Positions 33,692-43,445 of a DNA stretch of 64,000 nucleotides are shown piece by piece. The position numbers were made by a program, and so were the translations under genes. This DNA is from Halomonas caseinilytica. GTDB taxonomy: Bacteria > Pseudomonadota > Gammaproteobacteria > Pseudomonadales > Halomonadaceae. The stretch lies in the NCBI RefSeq assembly GCF_001662305.1, contig NZ_BDEP01000015.1:186001-250000 (forward strand). The letters run 5' to 3'. The stretch's first letter is position 1. Every line of letters starts with the position of its first letter. The notes beneath the pieces are model-generated. The model had not been told where the DNA came from and did no database searches. It worked only from the letters and a program-made list of their open reading frames with translations.

Positions 33692-34471
33692 ATGACGATC
33701 AAGGTTACGGTCTGGGGCGAGAACGTCCACGAACAGACCAACGAGGTGGTAGCGCGCATCTATCCCGAGGGTATGCATGCCTGCATCGCCGCCGGGCTCA
33801 ACGAGGACCCGCAGATCGAGGCCCGCGCCGTCACTCTGCAGGACCCCGAGCAGGGGCTGCCCGAAGCGCTGCTCGAGGATACCGACGTGTTGCTGTGGTG
33901 GGGGCATGCCGCCCATGGCGACGTTCGTGACGAGACCGTCGACCGGGTTCAGGCCCGGGTGCTGCAAGGCATGGGGCTGCTGGTGCTGCACTCTGCCCAC
34001 TACTCCAGGATCTTCAAGCGCCTGATGGGTACCACCTGTTCGCTGAAGTGGCGCGAGGCCGGCGAGCGTGAGCGGCTGTGGGTCGTCAATCCCGGCCATC
34101 CGATCGTCCAGGGCCTGGGCAACTACCTCGAGCTGCCGCATAGCGAGATGTACGGCGAGCCCTTCGCGGTGCCCAACCCCGACGAGGTCGTGTTCATCAG
34201 CGCCTTCGAAGGCGGTGAGGTGTTCCGCTCCGGACTCACCTATAAGCGCGGCAACGGCAAGATCTTCTACTTCGGCCCCGGTCACGAGACCTATCCGATC
34301 TACTACGACGAGCAGGTGCGCCGGGTCCTCAAGAACGGCGTGAAGTGGGCGTGCCCGGAAGGCTCGCGTTGGATCGACAGCTGCCCCAACGTGCCGCCCG
34401 ACCAGGCGCCGAACCCGGTGGAAGTGAAGGGCGAAGGTCTGCACAAACCGGGTGAGGAGGGCTTCAAGTGA
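33692..34471 (+). CDS. ThuA domain-containing protein
   Basis: 259 residues with the ThuA fold, related to class I amidotransferases: '[20 protein letters not shown]', '[16 protein letters not shown]', '[19 protein letters not shown]' and '[20 protein letters not shown]'. ThuA was named from trehalose/sucrose use in rhizobia, where it works with the dehydrogenase ThuB on 3-keto sugars. Here too it precedes a Gfo/Idh/MocA oxidoreductase, overlapping by 1 base. No sugar transporter is next to it, so the substrate is open. Strong ribosome-binding site aggagg. Confidence 0.9.
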   Translation: MTIKVTVWGENVHEQTNEVVARIYPEGMHACIAAGLNEDPQIEARAVTLQDPEQGLPEALLEDTDVLLWWGHAAHGDVRDETVDRVQARVLQGMGLLVLHSAHYSRIFKRLMGTTCSLKWREAGERERLWVVNPGHPIVQGLGNYLELPHSEMYGEPFAVPNPDEVVFISAFEGGEVFRSGLTYKRGNGKIFYFGPGHETYPIYYDEQVRRVLKNGVKWACPEGSRWIDSCPNVPPDQAPNPVEVKGEGLHKPGEEGFK

Positions 34472-35541
34472 TGCGTCTGGCGATCATCGGCGCCGGCGGC
34501 ATGGCCGGCCAGCACGCCCAGCGGTTCCAGGAGATCGCGGATGTCGAGGTCGTGGCGGTCTGCGACCTGGATGGCGACAAGGCACGTACCTTTGCCGCCG
34601 AGCACGGCATTTCCGCGGTCTACACCGATCTCGAGGCCATGCTGGCCCGCGACGACATCGATGCGGTGAGCAATGTCACCCCGGACGGGGTGCACAAGGC
34701 GACAACACTTGCCGCCATCGCCGCCGGCAAGCATGTCCTCTGCGAGAAGCCCCTGGCCACCAATGCCACCGATGCTGACGAGATGGCGGCGGCGGCCCGC
34801 GAAGCCGGCGTGATCAACATGGTCAACCTTAGCTATCGCGACGCCCCGGCGATCCAGCTCGCCCGCGAGCTGGTCGCCGAAGGCCGGCTGGGGCGGGTGA
34901 TGCACGTTGATGCCAGCTATCGCCAGAGTTGGCTGGTGAGCGATGCCTGGGGGCGCTGGGATCAGGACAGCCAGTGGCTGTGGCGCCTCTCCGAAGCGCA
35001 CGGCAGCAAGGGGGTACTGGGCGACGTGGGAGTGCACATCCTCGACTTCGCCAGCTTCCCGGTAGGCGACATCGCCGCGGTGACCTGCCGCCTAAAGTGC
35101 TTCGACAAGGCTCCGGACAATTGCATCGGCGAGTATTCCCTCGACGCCAACGACAGCGCTTTGATGCAGGTGGAATTCGCCGGTGGCGCGCTGGGCACCG
35201 TTCAGGCCACCCGTTGGGCCACCGGCCATCACAACTCGCTGACGCTCTCGGTCCATGGCGATCGCGGTGCGCTGCGCGTCGACCTCGATGCGGCGCGTGA
35301 CCGGGTGCAGGTGTGCCTAGGCGAGGACGTCCATCCTGCGCGTTGGGTCGACATCACGGCGCCGCCTACGCCGAGCATCTATCAGCGTTTCGTCGATAGT
35401 ATCGAAAGCGGCGTCAACGACCAGCCCGACTTCGCCCGCGGCGCGGTCTTGCAGCGTGTGCTGGATGCCTGTTTCGACTCCGACGCTCGAGGCGGCATCC
35501 TGCACCTGGAGGCGCAGGCCCTCCAGAGCCCGTCTGCCTGA
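34471..35541 (+). CDS. Gfo/Idh/MocA family oxidoreductase
   Basis: 356 residues. N-terminal Rossmann domain 'LAIIGAGGMAGQHAQRFQEI' (NAD(P) binding) and the family motif 'HVLCEKPLATNATDADEMAA'; the C-terminal part is the substrate-binding sheet domain with 'GSKGVLGDVGVHILDFASFP'. These enzymes oxidise or reduce sugar or inositol carbons. The partner ThuA gene and the LacI gene behind make a sugar-response cluster. An in-frame GTG one codon earlier is a possible start; ATG at 34471 shares its A with the ThuA stop, and gaggagg precedes both. Confidence 0.92.
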   Translation: MRLAIIGAGGMAGQHAQRFQEIADVEVVAVCDLDGDKARTFAAEHGISAVYTDLEAMLARDDIDAVSNVTPDGVHKATTLAAIAAGKHVLCEKPLATNATDADEMAAAAREAGVINMVNLSYRDAPAIQLARELVAEGRLGRVMHVDASYRQSWLVSDAWGRWDQDSQWLWRLSEAHGSKGVLGDVGVHILDFASFPVGDIAAVTCRLKCFDKAPDNCIGEYSLDANDSALMQVEFAGGALGTVQATRWATGHHNSLTLSVHGDRGALRVDLDAARDRVQVCLGEDVHPARWVDITAPPTPSIYQRFVDSIESGVNDQPDFARGAVLQRVLDACFDSDARGGILHLEAQALQSPSA

Positions 35542-35691
35542 GCCGTATCGGCCCGCTGATATTCATCATGGCCCGCCATGCCGGGGCGGTGAGTGAGGCG
35601 CTGTCGCAGCGATTCGTCCGATCGGGCACAATCGGTGGCCGCAGAGAATGGCGGTTGGCGCGAGGCCGGCCGCCCGGTGACGAGGCAGGCG

Positions 35692-36663
35692 ATGAGCAGA
35701 CAACCGTCGAAGACGGCCAACATTCGGGAAATCGCACGGCGGGCGGGCGTCTCCATCGCCTCGGTCAGCCGCGCGCTCAACGACAAGCCAGGCATCAGCG
35801 AGGCGTTGCGCGAGCGTATCCTCACCATCAGCCGCGACGTCGAGTACCGGCCCAGTGCCGCTGCCCGCCAGTTGATCAGCGGCAAGGCCGCGGTGGTGGG
35901 TATCTCGCTGGGGCGTCGCGACTTCGAGTTGCGGCCTTACTACATCCTGCTCTACCAGCACCTGACCGTGGCGCTGCACCGCCAGGGCATGGTACCGATC
36001 TTCTTCGCCCACGACCGCACGGCGACCCTGCCCGAACAGGCCGGCGCCGCCATCCTGCTCGGTGAGTTCGCCGACGACCCGCGTCCCGAACTGATGAGGT
36101 CTCACCGCGTGCCCTTCGTGCGCATCGGACTGGCCGGTGAGGGATTCTCGGTGGCGCCGGAGGATCGTCACGGCATCTACCTGGCCACCCGCCACCTGAT
36201 CGAGAAAGGGCGTCGGCGCATCGCCTTCGTCGGCGACGAGCTGACGAGCCCTCACAGCCAGCACCGCCTGGACGGCTATCGCCAGGCGCTCGACGAGGCT
36301 GGCTTCGAGGCCGAACTGATCGACATCCCGCCCAACCTGGACCCGGCCCTGACCGGTTACCGCTGGCTGAGTCGGCGCCTCGATCGGGAGCCACGGGCCT
36401 ATGACGGCCTGGTCTGCGAGACCGACGAGCTTGCCCGGGGCTGTCTGACGGCCCTGGAAGATCATGGCCTGAACGTACCCGGCGAGGTGGCGGTCACCGG
36501 CTTCGACGACCTGCCGACCCTGGCCGAAGGTCTGACCACGGTGCGCCAGGACATCGCCGGTATTGCCGCCATGAGCGTCGACCTGCTGGGAGAGGCCCAG
36601 GCAGGCAAGCCGCCGCGACATGTCTCGATGCCGGTGGAACTGGTGGTTCGCGAGACCGGTTGA
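35692..36663 (+). CDS. LacI-family transcriptional regulator of the ThuA cluster
   Basis: 323 residues from the ATG after gaggcaggcg. The helix-turn-helix and hinge are at 8-60 ('NIREIARRAGVSIASVSRAL', 'EYRPSAAARQLISGKAAVVG'). The effector domain ends with 'VPGEVAVTGFDDLPTLAEGL' and 'PVELVVRETG'. It probably represses the cluster by binding the two palindromes upstream of the ThuA gene, releasing it when a sugar-like ligand binds. It lies 150 bases past the oxidoreductase in the same direction. Confidence 0.93.
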   Translation: MSRQPSKTANIREIARRAGVSIASVSRALNDKPGISEALRERILTISRDVEYRPSAAARQLISGKAAVVGISLGRRDFELRPYYILLYQHLTVALHRQGMVPIFFAHDRTATLPEQAGAAILLGEFADDPRPELMRSHRVPFVRIGLAGEGFSVAPEDRHGIYLATRHLIEKGRRRIAFVGDELTSPHSQHRLDGYRQALDEAGFEAELIDIPPNLDPALTGYRWLSRRLDREPRAYDGLVCETDELARGCLTALEDHGLNVPGEVAVTGFDDLPTLAEGLTTVRQDIAGIAAMSVDLLGEAQAGKPPRHVSMPVELVVRETG

Positions 36664-36726
36664 ACGGAGGTGCGGCTGGCAGTACTGGCGGCTCGCACCG
36701 TACCCTGAGAGCAGGAGGACACCATC

Positions 36727-37092
36727 ATGCGATCGCTGATCCAGACATTGCTGGCGCCGGTGGTATGGGTGGCCGAGAAGCTCGGCACCCGCCGCGAAGT
36801 CGTGCGCGACGAATCCGAGCAGGCCCGGACTGACCAGGCCTGCGAGAGTCTGGCGCTCTACCAGTTCTGGAGTTGCCCCTACTGCGTGCGGGTGCGTCGC
36901 GAGCTTACTCGTCTCGCCCTGACGATCGAGATTCGCGACATCCGGCTCGACCCCGAACATCGTCGGGCATTGCTGGAAGGCGGCGGCAAGGCGCAGGTGC
37001 CCTGCCTGCGCATCGAAGAGGGCGGTGAGACACGCTGGCTGTACGAATCCAGCGACATCATCGACTACCTGCGTCGACGCTTCGGTGAATAG
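36727..37092 (+). CDS. membrane-anchored glutaredoxin-like protein
   Basis: 121 residues. A hydrophobic N-terminal segment ('LIQTLLAPVVWVAEKLG') is followed by a thioredoxin-fold domain with the dithiol active site C50-P-Y-C53 ('LYQFWSCPYCVRVRREL'). The cis-proline comes in 'KAQVPCLRIEEG' and the glutathione-binding 'LYESSDIIDYLRRRF' at the end. It is likely a glutathione-dependent disulfide or mixed-disulfide reductase near the inner membrane. gcaggaggacaccatc precedes the ATG. Alternatively, it could be viewed as a lone GST N-terminal domain. Confidence 0.87.
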   Translation: MRSLIQTLLAPVVWVAEKLGTRREVVRDESEQARTDQACESLALYQFWSCPYCVRVRRELTRLALTIEIRDIRLDPEHRRALLEGGGKAQVPCLRIEEGGETRWLYESSDIIDYLRRRFGE

Positions 37093-37211
37093 AGACGTTT
37101 GATTTCCAATGAAACTCTTGGTCGAGGCTCCGTTCTCGGCCGGCAGTAGACACTCGCTGGACGTCGCTATGACTGCCTTCATTCACTTCGCCTGAAGGCT
37201 GAACGTCGTTC

Positions 37212-37240
37212 CGCCAACGACCCATCATGGGCCGTTGGCG
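37212..37240. terminator. hairpin between convergent glutaredoxin and dienelactone hydrolase genes
   Basis: CGCCAACG (37212-37219) pairs with CGTTGGCG (37233-37240); inside, one mismatch and CCCA/TGGG continue the stem. It is likely to serve one or both converging genes. Confidence 0.55.
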
Positions 37241-37261
37241 CAAAGCGGTGAATGTGAGTCC

Positions 37262-38002
37262 TTACAGCGTTTCTTCCAGGAGCGTGGCGAGTCGCTTGTG
37301 GTGCAGGGCGTCGTCGGCGGCGTCATAGGATGGGGCGTCCTTGGCAGTGAAGCCGTGGGCGGCGCCCTTGTAGAGCTCGGTGGTGAAGTGCACGCCGGCG
37401 GCAGCCAGGGCTTCGTCCATGCGGGCGATCTGCTCGGCGGGCAGCAGTTCGTCCTTGTCGGCGTGGCCGAAGTAGACGCGCGCTTCGATGGTATCGACCT
37501 TGCCCACAGGGCTCGAGGCGTCGTCGGCCTTCGCCAGGTTGGCCGAGTGGAAGCCGGCTGCGGCGGCCACGCGGTCGGGGTGCTCGGCCGCCATGCGCAG
37601 TGCGAAGGCGCCGGTCATGCAGTAGCCGACGACCCCCAGCTTGCCGCCTGCGAATTCGGCCTCGGCATCGAGGCATTCGAGCAGGGCGATGAAATCACGG
37701 GATTGCGTCTCGGGCGTGAGGTGGCCGGCATACTCGACCAGGGTTGGGCGCACGTCCGGGTCGCGGAAGGATTTGCCTTCCGGCACGATCTCGCCGGTCG
37801 CATCGCGGTAGTAGACGTTGGGCATCAGCACGGCGTAGCCGTTGTCCGCGATCCGCTGGGCCTTTTCATGATAGCAGGGGCGAAGGCCGCCGATGTCGGT
37901 GAACAGCACCACGGCCGGCAACGGGCCGTCAGCGTTGTCGGGCGTGAAGATGAGAGCGTCGATGGTGCCGTCAGCGGCGGGAATATCGATGGCGCGAGAC
38001 AT
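37262..38002 (-). CDS. dienelactone hydrolase family protein
   Basis: 246 residues. Nucleophile C128 in 'GVVGYCMTGAFALRMAAEH', Asp in 'VYFGHADKDELLPAEQ' and His in 'KGAAHGFTAKD' give the Cys-Asp-His triad of dienelactone hydrolases. The family opens lactones in chloroaromatic degradation, but many chromosomal copies have other, unknown substrates. No aromatic pathway gene is near. Last gene of the long minus-strand series that begins with tsx; 72 bases separate it from the gene before, so it may have its own promoter. RBS aggctccggatgg is weak. Confidence 0.9.
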   Translation of the reverse strand: MSRAIDIPAADGTIDALIFTPDNADGPLPAVVLFTDIGGLRPCYHEKAQRIADNGYAVLMPNVYYRDATGEIVPEGKSFRDPDVRPTLVEYAGHLTPETQSRDFIALLECLDAEAEFAGGKLGVVGYCMTGAFALRMAAEHPDRVAAAAGFHSANLAKADDASSPVGKVDTIEARVYFGHADKDELLPAEQIARMDEALAAAGVHFTTELYKGAAHGFTAKDAPSYDAADDALHHKRLATLLEETL

Positions 38003-38074
38003 GAGAGGCTCCGGATGGTCGATGGCGGATGGATATCATCAGGGGCGAATGTCATGGCCCCGTTGGCGAGGCCG

Positions 38075-38395
38075 TCACGGCTCCGCACCGATGGTCAAGC
38101 GCAGCGCTTGCAGCCCACCGAGCTCGAGACGGGTTTCCTCCGAGAACAGCGGGTGGCCGTGGAGGCCCAGGTCGACGGTGGCGGAAGCGCCCTGGTAGCG
38201 TACCTCGGCGGTGATACGGGCCTCGGTGCCTAGAGGTGCCAGCGGCCCGTAGTCGATGCCGTCCACTTCCACGGTGCCAAGGCCAATGTCGGTGATGGCC
38301 TGGGCGACGTCATCCTTCAGCGCCATGCCGTAGGTGACATAGAGCCCGCCATAGGCCAGGGCGATGATCACGATCAGGGAGAGAAGACGGCCCAT
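38075..38395 (-). CDS. small protein with N-terminal membrane segment, unknown function
   Basis: 106 residues: one membrane helix ('LLSLIVIIALAYGGLYVTYG') and an outside domain of alternating strands ('GTVEVDGIDYGPLAPLGTEA', 'SATVDLGLHGHPLF') rather like an AsmA- or LEA-type beta domain. I recognise no family. It lies between the GGCT-like gene and the dienelactone hydrolase in the same direction, with 27 bases to the former. tttcgacgaggaaaccc precedes the ATG. Confidence 0.65.
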   Translation of the reverse strand: MGRLLSLIVIIALAYGGLYVTYGMALKDDVAQAITDIGLGTVEVDGIDYGPLAPLGTEARITAEVRYQGASATVDLGLHGHPLFSEETRLELGGLQALRLTIGAEP

Positions 38396-38422
38396 CGTGG
38401 GTTTCCTCGTCGAAAGCGTGGG

Positions 38423-38827
38423 TCAGGTAGCGGATGGTTGGAGGGGCGGCCAGCCGCCTTCGCGAATCGCCGGGCAACTGTCGACGTCGTGATTGTAGAG
38501 GTAGAGCCAGGCGGGTCCGAAGGACGTGGCGTGAATGGCGCGGTCGTACATGCCCGATGCCGGGGCGCGCACGCGATAGTCCTCCAGGCGGTCGAGACCG
38601 GCAAAGGTGCGCGCGTCGACGCGGTAGACCTCGACCTCCACGCCGCGGGAGGGTTCGGCCTTGGCGCCTGGGCAATGGCCGAGGTCATAGAGCGTCGCGC
38701 TGGTGAGTCGGTCGCGACCGACGAAGGTGGCGCCTTCCAGCCAGTGGTGGTTGCGCAGGCCGCGCTTGAGAGTGCCATAGACGGCCACCAGAGGCGTTCG
38801 GGTAATGGCAAGGGCGGGGCTGTGCAT
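38423..38827 (-). CDS. gamma-glutamylcyclotransferase (AIG2-like) family protein
   Basis: 134 residues with the GGCT signature YGTLKRG at 17-23 and the probable catalytic acid E82 in 'LDRLEDYRV'. The family cyclises gamma-glutamyl groups to 5-oxoproline; bacterial YtfP-type members have uncertain substrates. It follows cdd by 21 bases at the tail of the nucleoside operon, where it has no evident metabolic link. Another gamma-glutamyl enzyme pair lies 8 kb away (the amidoligase and its hydrolase), but a connection is speculative. Confidence 0.85.
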   Translation of the reverse strand: MHSPALAITRTPLVAVYGTLKRGLRNHHWLEGATFVGRDRLTSATLYDLGHCPGAKAEPSRGVEVEVYRVDARTFAGLDRLEDYRVRAPASGMYDRAIHATSFGPAWLYLYNHDVDSCPAIREGGWPPLQPSAT

Positions 38828-38848
38828 GGGCCTTCGCTCTTCGATGTT

Positions 38849-39274
38849 TCAGACAATGCCCAGATTATCGGGCCCGAAGGCGTCCGGCAGCAACTCGTCC
38901 ATGGTGTAGCGGCGCAGCGGCGTGCCCTCGGCGTCGACCACGCGGATCCGCGTCTCGGCACTCGCGAACTCGCGGATGCGCTGGCGGCAGTCGCCGCAGG
39001 GCGTGCACAGGTGCTGGCCGGGCCCGATCACGTAGACCTCGTGCAGGTGCCGTTCGCCGGCGCTGGCCATGGCGGCGATGGCCGAGGCTTCGGCGCACAG
39101 CCCCTTGTAGTGGGCCACCTCGACGTTGGCGCCGGCATAGCGGGTGCCGCTTTCGCTGATGACCAGGGCGCCCACCGGATGGTTTGAGTAGGGGACATAG
39201 GCGCGGTCGCGCACTGCGATCAGTGTCTCGACGATGTCCTGGGGAATGACGTCGTGATCGATGGCGTCGCTCAT
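38849..39274 (-). CDS. cdd: cytidine deaminase
   Basis: 141 residues of the short, tetrameric type. Zinc ligands C60, C93 and C96 and the proton shuttle E62 are present ('GLCAEASAI' and '[11 protein letters not shown]'); '[13 protein letters not shown]' is the substrate loop. It deaminates cytidine and deoxycytidine to uridines for salvage. The ATG overlaps the deoD stop by 4 bases, so it is translated as part of the deo operon. Confidence 0.93.
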   Translation of the reverse strand: MSDAIDHDVIPQDIVETLIAVRDRAYVPYSNHPVGALVISESGTRYAGANVEVAHYKGLCAEASAIAAMASAGERHLHEVYVIGPGQHLCTPCGDCRQRIREFASAETRIRVVDAEGTPLRRYTMDELLPDAFGPDNLGIV

Positions 39275-40005
39275 GCGTTGGCCTCCCGGGTGGCATCGTC
39301 GCGCAGCACGCTGTCCAGGGCGATGCGCATCATGTCGTCGAAGGTGGTGGCGCGCTCGTCGCTGGACAGCGAGTCGCCCTTGACGATGTGGTCCGAGACC
39401 GTGCAGATGGTCGCGGCCCGGGCACCGTACTCGGCGGCCACGCCGTACAGGCCGGCGGCTTCCATCTCCACGCCGACGATGCCGTAGCGGCGCATCATCT
39501 CGACCATCTCGGGACGCGGGTCGTAGAAGAGATCGGCAGAGAAGATGTTGCCGACCTTGACCGGCACGCCGTGCTCACGGGCGGCATCCACGGCATGGCG
39601 GGTCAGCTCGAAGTCGGCGATGGCGCCCAGATCGTTGCCCAGGAAGCGAGTGCGATTGACGCCGGAATCGGTGCTCGCGCCCATGCCGATCACCACGTCG
39701 CGTACCGCCACGTCGTCGCGCACCGCACCGCAGGAGCCGACCCGGATCAGACGCTTGACGTCGAACTCGGTGATCAGTTCCTTGGCGTAGATCGAGATCG
39801 AGGGGATGCCCATGCCATGGCCCATTACCGAGATCTCGCGACCCCGGTAGGTGCCGGTATAGCCGTACATGTTGCGGACCTCGTTGACGAGCCGTGCATC
39901 GTCGAGGAAGGTCTCGGCGATGTAGCGGGCGCGCAGCGGGTCGCCGGGCATCAGTACGGTGTCGGCGAAATCGCCGCGCTCAGCCTTGATGTGGGGAGTC
40001 GCCAT
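39271..40005 (-). CDS. deoD: purine-nucleoside phosphorylase
   Basis: 244 residues, the hexameric bacterial type: '[20 protein letters not shown]', '[15 protein letters not shown]', '[12 protein letters not shown]' and the base-binding '[20 protein letters not shown]'. It cleaves purine (deoxy)nucleosides with phosphate to base and (deoxy)ribose-1-phosphate, which DeoB next converts. The start codon shares a base with the deoB stop (TAATG). Confidence 0.95.
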   Translation of the reverse strand: MATPHIKAERGDFADTVLMPGDPLRARYIAETFLDDARLVNEVRNMYGYTGTYRGREISVMGHGMGIPSISIYAKELITEFDVKRLIRVGSCGAVRDDVAVRDVVIGMGASTDSGVNRTRFLGNDLGAIADFELTRHAVDAAREHGVPVKVGNIFSADLFYDPRPEMVEMMRRYGIVGVEMEAAGLYGVAAEYGARAATICTVSDHIVKGDSLSSDERATTFDDMMRIALDSVLRDDATREANA

Positions 40006-41234
40006 TATGTGTCTCCTGTTGGGGAACCGGCCGGGAGAAAGCTCTCGCCGTCGTCCATGGGCGGCAGGTCGAAATGACGGGCCAGGCTCTGGCCGATGTC
40101 GGCGAAGCTGCTGCGTGCGCCGAGCGAACCGGGAGCGAGTCCGGCACCCAGGGCGAGAATCGGGATATGCTCGCGGGTATGGTCGGTGCCATGCCAGGTG
40201 GGATCGCAGCCGTGATCGGCGGTGATGATCAGAAGGTCGTCGTCCTCGAGGCGTTCCAGCAGTTCGGGCAGGCGGGCGTCGAAGGCCTCGAGGGCGGTGG
40301 CGTAGCCGGCCACATCGCGCCGGTGACCGTAGACCATGTCGAAATCGACGAAGTTGGTCATGATCAGGGTGCGCTCGCCGTCGGATGCCATGGCATCCAG
40401 GGTGGCGTCGAACAGGGCCTCGTGGCCGCTGGCCTTGAGGCTGCGCGAGATGCCGCAGTGGGCGTAGATGTCGGCGATCTTGCCGATGGCTGTCACCTGG
40501 CCGCCGGCGTCGCAGAGGCGCTGCAGTACCGTGGGCGAGGGCGGCTCGACGCTGTAGTCGCGACGGTTGGCGGTGCGCTGGAAGCTCGCGGCATCATCGC
40601 CGTTGAAGGGGCGAGCGATGACCCGGCCGATGTTGTAGGGTTCGAGCAGCCGGCGGGCGGTCTCACAGAGTCGATAGAGCCGTTCGAGGCCGAAGGTGTC
40701 CTCATGGGCGGCGATCTGGAAGACGGAATCCGCCGAGGTATAGACGATGGGCTTGCCGCTGCGCACATGTTCTTCGCCCAGTCGGGCGATGATCTCGGTG
40801 CCGGAGGCGTGACAGTCGCCCAGCACGCCGGGCAGTTCGGCTTCGTGGATCAGAGCGTCCAGCAGCTCGGCAGGGAAACTGTTCTCCGGCTCGCTGAAAT
40901 ATCCCCAGTCGAAGCGTACTGGTACCCCGGCGATCTCCCAGTGGCCGGACGGGGTGTCCTTGCCGGAGGAGACTTCCCGGGCATGGGCGTAGGCGCCGCC
41001 GAGCGACTCGGGCGGGACGATGCCTGCGGCCCAGGCCCCGGTGCTCTCGTGGTGAGCATGGAAGAGACCGAGTCGGCCAAGGTTGGGGAGCTGCAAGGGG
41101 CCGCGCTCGGTGGAGGCCGCACAGGCCTCGGCGATATGGCCGAGGGTGTCGGCGCCGGCATCGCCGAAGCGTTCGGCGTCGGGGGCAGCACCGATGCCAA
41201 AGGAGTCGAGGACGAGCACGATGGCACGTGTCAT
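40005..41234 (-). CDS. deoB: phosphopentomutase
   Basis: 409 residues (E. coli 407), an alkaline-phosphatase-fold mutase. '[20 protein letters not shown]' carries the first metal Asp, the phosphorylated Thr is in '[16 protein letters not shown]', and '[20 protein letters not shown]' carries the C-terminal Mn ligands. It converts (deoxy)ribose-1-phosphate to the 5-phosphate used by DeoC. It overlaps deoA by 4 bases (ATGA). Confidence 0.96.
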   Translation of the reverse strand: MTRAIVLVLDSFGIGAAPDAERFGDAGADTLGHIAEACAASTERGPLQLPNLGRLGLFHAHHESTGAWAAGIVPPESLGGAYAHAREVSSGKDTPSGHWEIAGVPVRFDWGYFSEPENSFPAELLDALIHEAELPGVLGDCHASGTEIIARLGEEHVRSGKPIVYTSADSVFQIAAHEDTFGLERLYRLCETARRLLEPYNIGRVIARPFNGDDAASFQRTANRRDYSVEPPSPTVLQRLCDAGGQVTAIGKIADIYAHCGISRSLKASGHEALFDATLDAMASDGERTLIMTNFVDFDMVYGHRRDVAGYATALEAFDARLPELLERLEDDDLLIITADHGCDPTWHGTDHTREHIPILALGAGLAPGSLGARSSFADIGQSLARHFDLPPMDDGESFLPAGSPTGDT

Positions 41235-42556
41235 GGAGCCTCCCGGCGAATGATGTCGCGAATCAGGGTGGGAGATGCGGTGGCCTCGCCGATCTCGATG
41301 GCCTCGAGCAGTTGACGTTCGGCCTGGTCGGCCGCGGCGTGGCTACGGGCATGCAGGGTGGCGAGCGGCTGGTCGGTGTCGAGCGCGGTGCCGAGTTCGG
41401 CGATATCGGCCAGACCCACTGCGGGGTCGATGGCCTCACCCGGCTGGCGACGCCCGCCGCCGAGCTCGACCACGGCCATACCCAACGCCCGGGTATCCAG
41501 GCTGCGCAGGTGGCCGGCGCACGGTGCGAGCACCGGGCGCACCACCGGGGCGGTGGGCAGGTGACGATCCGGGGCGTCGAGCAGATCGGCGGGACCGCCG
41601 AGACCGGCTACCATGCGTGCGAAGCGCTCGGCGGCCTCGCCCGAGGCGAGTCGTTCGTCGAGCCGCGTCAGGGCCGCTTCCCGATCGGGGGCCAGGCCGC
41701 CGGCCAGCAGCATTTCCACCGCCAGGCCGCGGGTTACCTCGAGCAGGCGTCCGTCACGGTGCTTGCCGGTGAGCACGGCCAATGCCTCGCGCACTTCCAG
41801 GGCATTGCCGGCGCAGGGCGCCAGGGGCTGGCTCATGTCGGTGAGCAGGGCCGTGGTCGGCGTACCGGCTCGGCTGGCGACCTCGGCGATGGTCTCTGCG
41901 AGTTCCCGCGAGGCCTCTGGCGTGGGCATGAAGGCACCACTGCCGACCTTGACGTCCATCACCAGGGCATCGAGACCGCAGGCGAGCTTCTTGCCGAGGA
42001 TGGAGGAGACGATCAGCGGCAGCGACTCCACTGTGGCGGTGACGTCGCGTATTGCATAGAGGCGCTTGTCGGCGGGAGCGAGATCAGCTGTCTGACCGAT
42101 GATGGCCACGCCGACTTCCTTGACCAGTTGCCGGAAAGTGGCGGTGTCGGGGTTGACGGAATAGCCGGGGATCGATTCGAGCTTGTCCAGGGTGCCGCCG
42201 GTATGGCCGAGCCCTCGGCCCGAGATCATCGGGACGTGGCCACCGCAGGCGGCGACCCAGGGGCCGAGGATCAGCGACACTACATCGCCCACGCCGCCGG
42301 TGGAGTGCTTGTCGATGACTGGACCGGGCAGGTCGAGCGCCGTCCAGTCGAGCACGTCACCGGAGTCGCGGACCGCCTCGGTCAACGCCACCGTTTCGGT
42401 GGCGTTCATGCCGTTGAGGTAGATGGCCATGGCCAGCGCCCCGATCTGGGCATCGCCGAGATCGTCACCGGCGATGCCGGCGACGAGTTCATGGAGGGTC
42501 GCGGCGTCCAGGGCCTGGCCATCGCGCTTGGCGCGTATGGCTTCCTGGGGCAGCAT
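41231..42556 (-). CDS. deoA: thymidine phosphorylase
   Basis: 441 residues (E. coli 440). '[20 protein letters not shown]' is the usual start, '[14 protein letters not shown]' the phosphate site and '[20 protein letters not shown]' the thymidine site. It splits thymidine and deoxyuridine into base and deoxyribose-1-phosphate. The frame is open for 400 bases upstream within deoC, but the ATG after gaggaggactactg, overlapping the deoC stop by one base, is clearly the start. Confidence 0.96.
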   Translation of the reverse strand: MLPQEAIRAKRDGQALDAATLHELVAGIAGDDLGDAQIGALAMAIYLNGMNATETVALTEAVRDSGDVLDWTALDLPGPVIDKHSTGGVGDVVSLILGPWVAACGGHVPMISGRGLGHTGGTLDKLESIPGYSVNPDTATFRQLVKEVGVAIIGQTADLAPADKRLYAIRDVTATVESLPLIVSSILGKKLACGLDALVMDVKVGSGAFMPTPEASRELAETIAEVASRAGTPTTALLTDMSQPLAPCAGNALEVREALAVLTGKHRDGRLLEVTRGLAVEMLLAGGLAPDREAALTRLDERLASGEAAERFARMVAGLGGPADLLDAPDRHLPTAPVVRPVLAPCAGHLRSLDTRALGMAVVELGGGRRQPGEAIDPAVGLADIAELGTALDTDQPLATLHARSHAAADQAERQLLEAIEIGEATASPTLIRDIIRREAP

Positions 42557-43329
42557 CAGTAGTCCTCCTCTATGTCGGTGCCTCCCGCCACACCGAGGGT
42601 CTCGAGGAGGTTGTCGAGCAGTCCGGAGGCGCCGAAGCGGAAGTGCTGCGGCGTGATCCAGTCGGCACCCATCAGGCGCTCGGCCAGCTCGAGATAGGCG
42701 CGCGCATCTTTGGCGGTGCGCACGCCGCCGGCGGCCTTGAAGCCGATCTCTCCGCCGTTGTCGCGAATCACCTCGAGCATGATCTCGGCGGCTTCCAGGG
42801 TGGCGTTGACGGCAACCTTGCCGGTGGAGGTCTTTAGGAAGTCGGCGCCGCCGTCGATGGCCAGTTCCGAGGCGCGACGGATCAAGGCCGGATCGCCGAG
42901 TTCGCCAGTCTCCAGAATCACCTTGAGCGTCTTGCCGCCGGCGGCGGCCTTGCACATTTCCACCAGTTCGCGGCCAGTGTCCTCGTCACCTTCCATCAGC
43001 GCACGGTAGGGGAAGACCACATCGACTTCATCGGCGCCGGAAGCAACGGCTTCGCGGGTCTCGCGAGCGGCACGCATGATGTCGGCGTCGCCGTGCGGGA
43101 AGTTGGTGACCGTGGCGATATGGATGGTGTCGTTCAGTCGGTGGGCGGTCAGGGCGCGCCGGGCCGGCACGATGAAGCGTGGGTAGATGCAAATTGCCGC
43201 CGGATGACCGGCCGGCGTCTTGGCACGCTGACAGAGGGCTTCGATGCGCTCGTCGGTGTCGTCGTCGTTCAGGCTGGTGAGGTCCATCAGGGCCAGCGCC
43301 TGACGGGCGGTCCGGGTGAGGTCGTTCAT
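42556..43329 (-). CDS. deoC: deoxyribose-phosphate aldolase
   Basis: 257 residues of the class I DeoC2 type (E. coli 259). The Schiff-base lysine lies in '[16 protein letters not shown]' and the proton-relay lysine in '[15 protein letters not shown]'. It cleaves deoxyribose-5-phosphate to glyceraldehyde-3-phosphate and acetaldehyde, the exit of the deo pathway. It is first of the tightly overlapping deoC-deoA-deoB-deoD-cdd block and lies 116 bases after nupC. Confidence 0.96.
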   Translation of the reverse strand: MNDLTRTARQALALMDLTSLNDDDTDERIEALCQRAKTPAGHPAAICIYPRFIVPARRALTAHRLNDTIHIATVTNFPHGDADIMRAARETREAVASGADEVDVVFPYRALMEGDEDTGRELVEMCKAAAGGKTLKVILETGELGDPALIRRASELAIDGGADFLKTSTGKVAVNATLEAAEIMLEVIRDNGGEIGFKAAGGVRTAKDARAYLELAERLMGADWITPQHFRFGASGLLDNLLETLGVAGGTDIEEDY

Positions 43330-43413
43330 GGCGTGCTCTCTTCAAATGTATGACGGAGACACTGCAGAAACGCCGATGTCCATGACGCTCGGCGATCGAC
43401 TCAGTGTGTCCCG

Positions 43414-43433
43414 AGGGGGCGCGGTGGCCCCCT
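43414..43433 (-). terminator. hairpin between the nucleoside transporter and deoC
   Basis: AGGGGGC (43414-43420) pairs with GCCCCCT (43427-43433), 6-nt loop, without a T tract. It may lower read-through or protect the upstream mRNA rather than stop transcription. Confidence 0.35.
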
Positions 43434-43445
43434 GGAAATTATGGC

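Noticed and set aside
42557-42955. N-terminal extension of deoA
   Set aside because: Lies within deoC in another frame; the deoA ATG with gaggagg overlaps the deoC stop.
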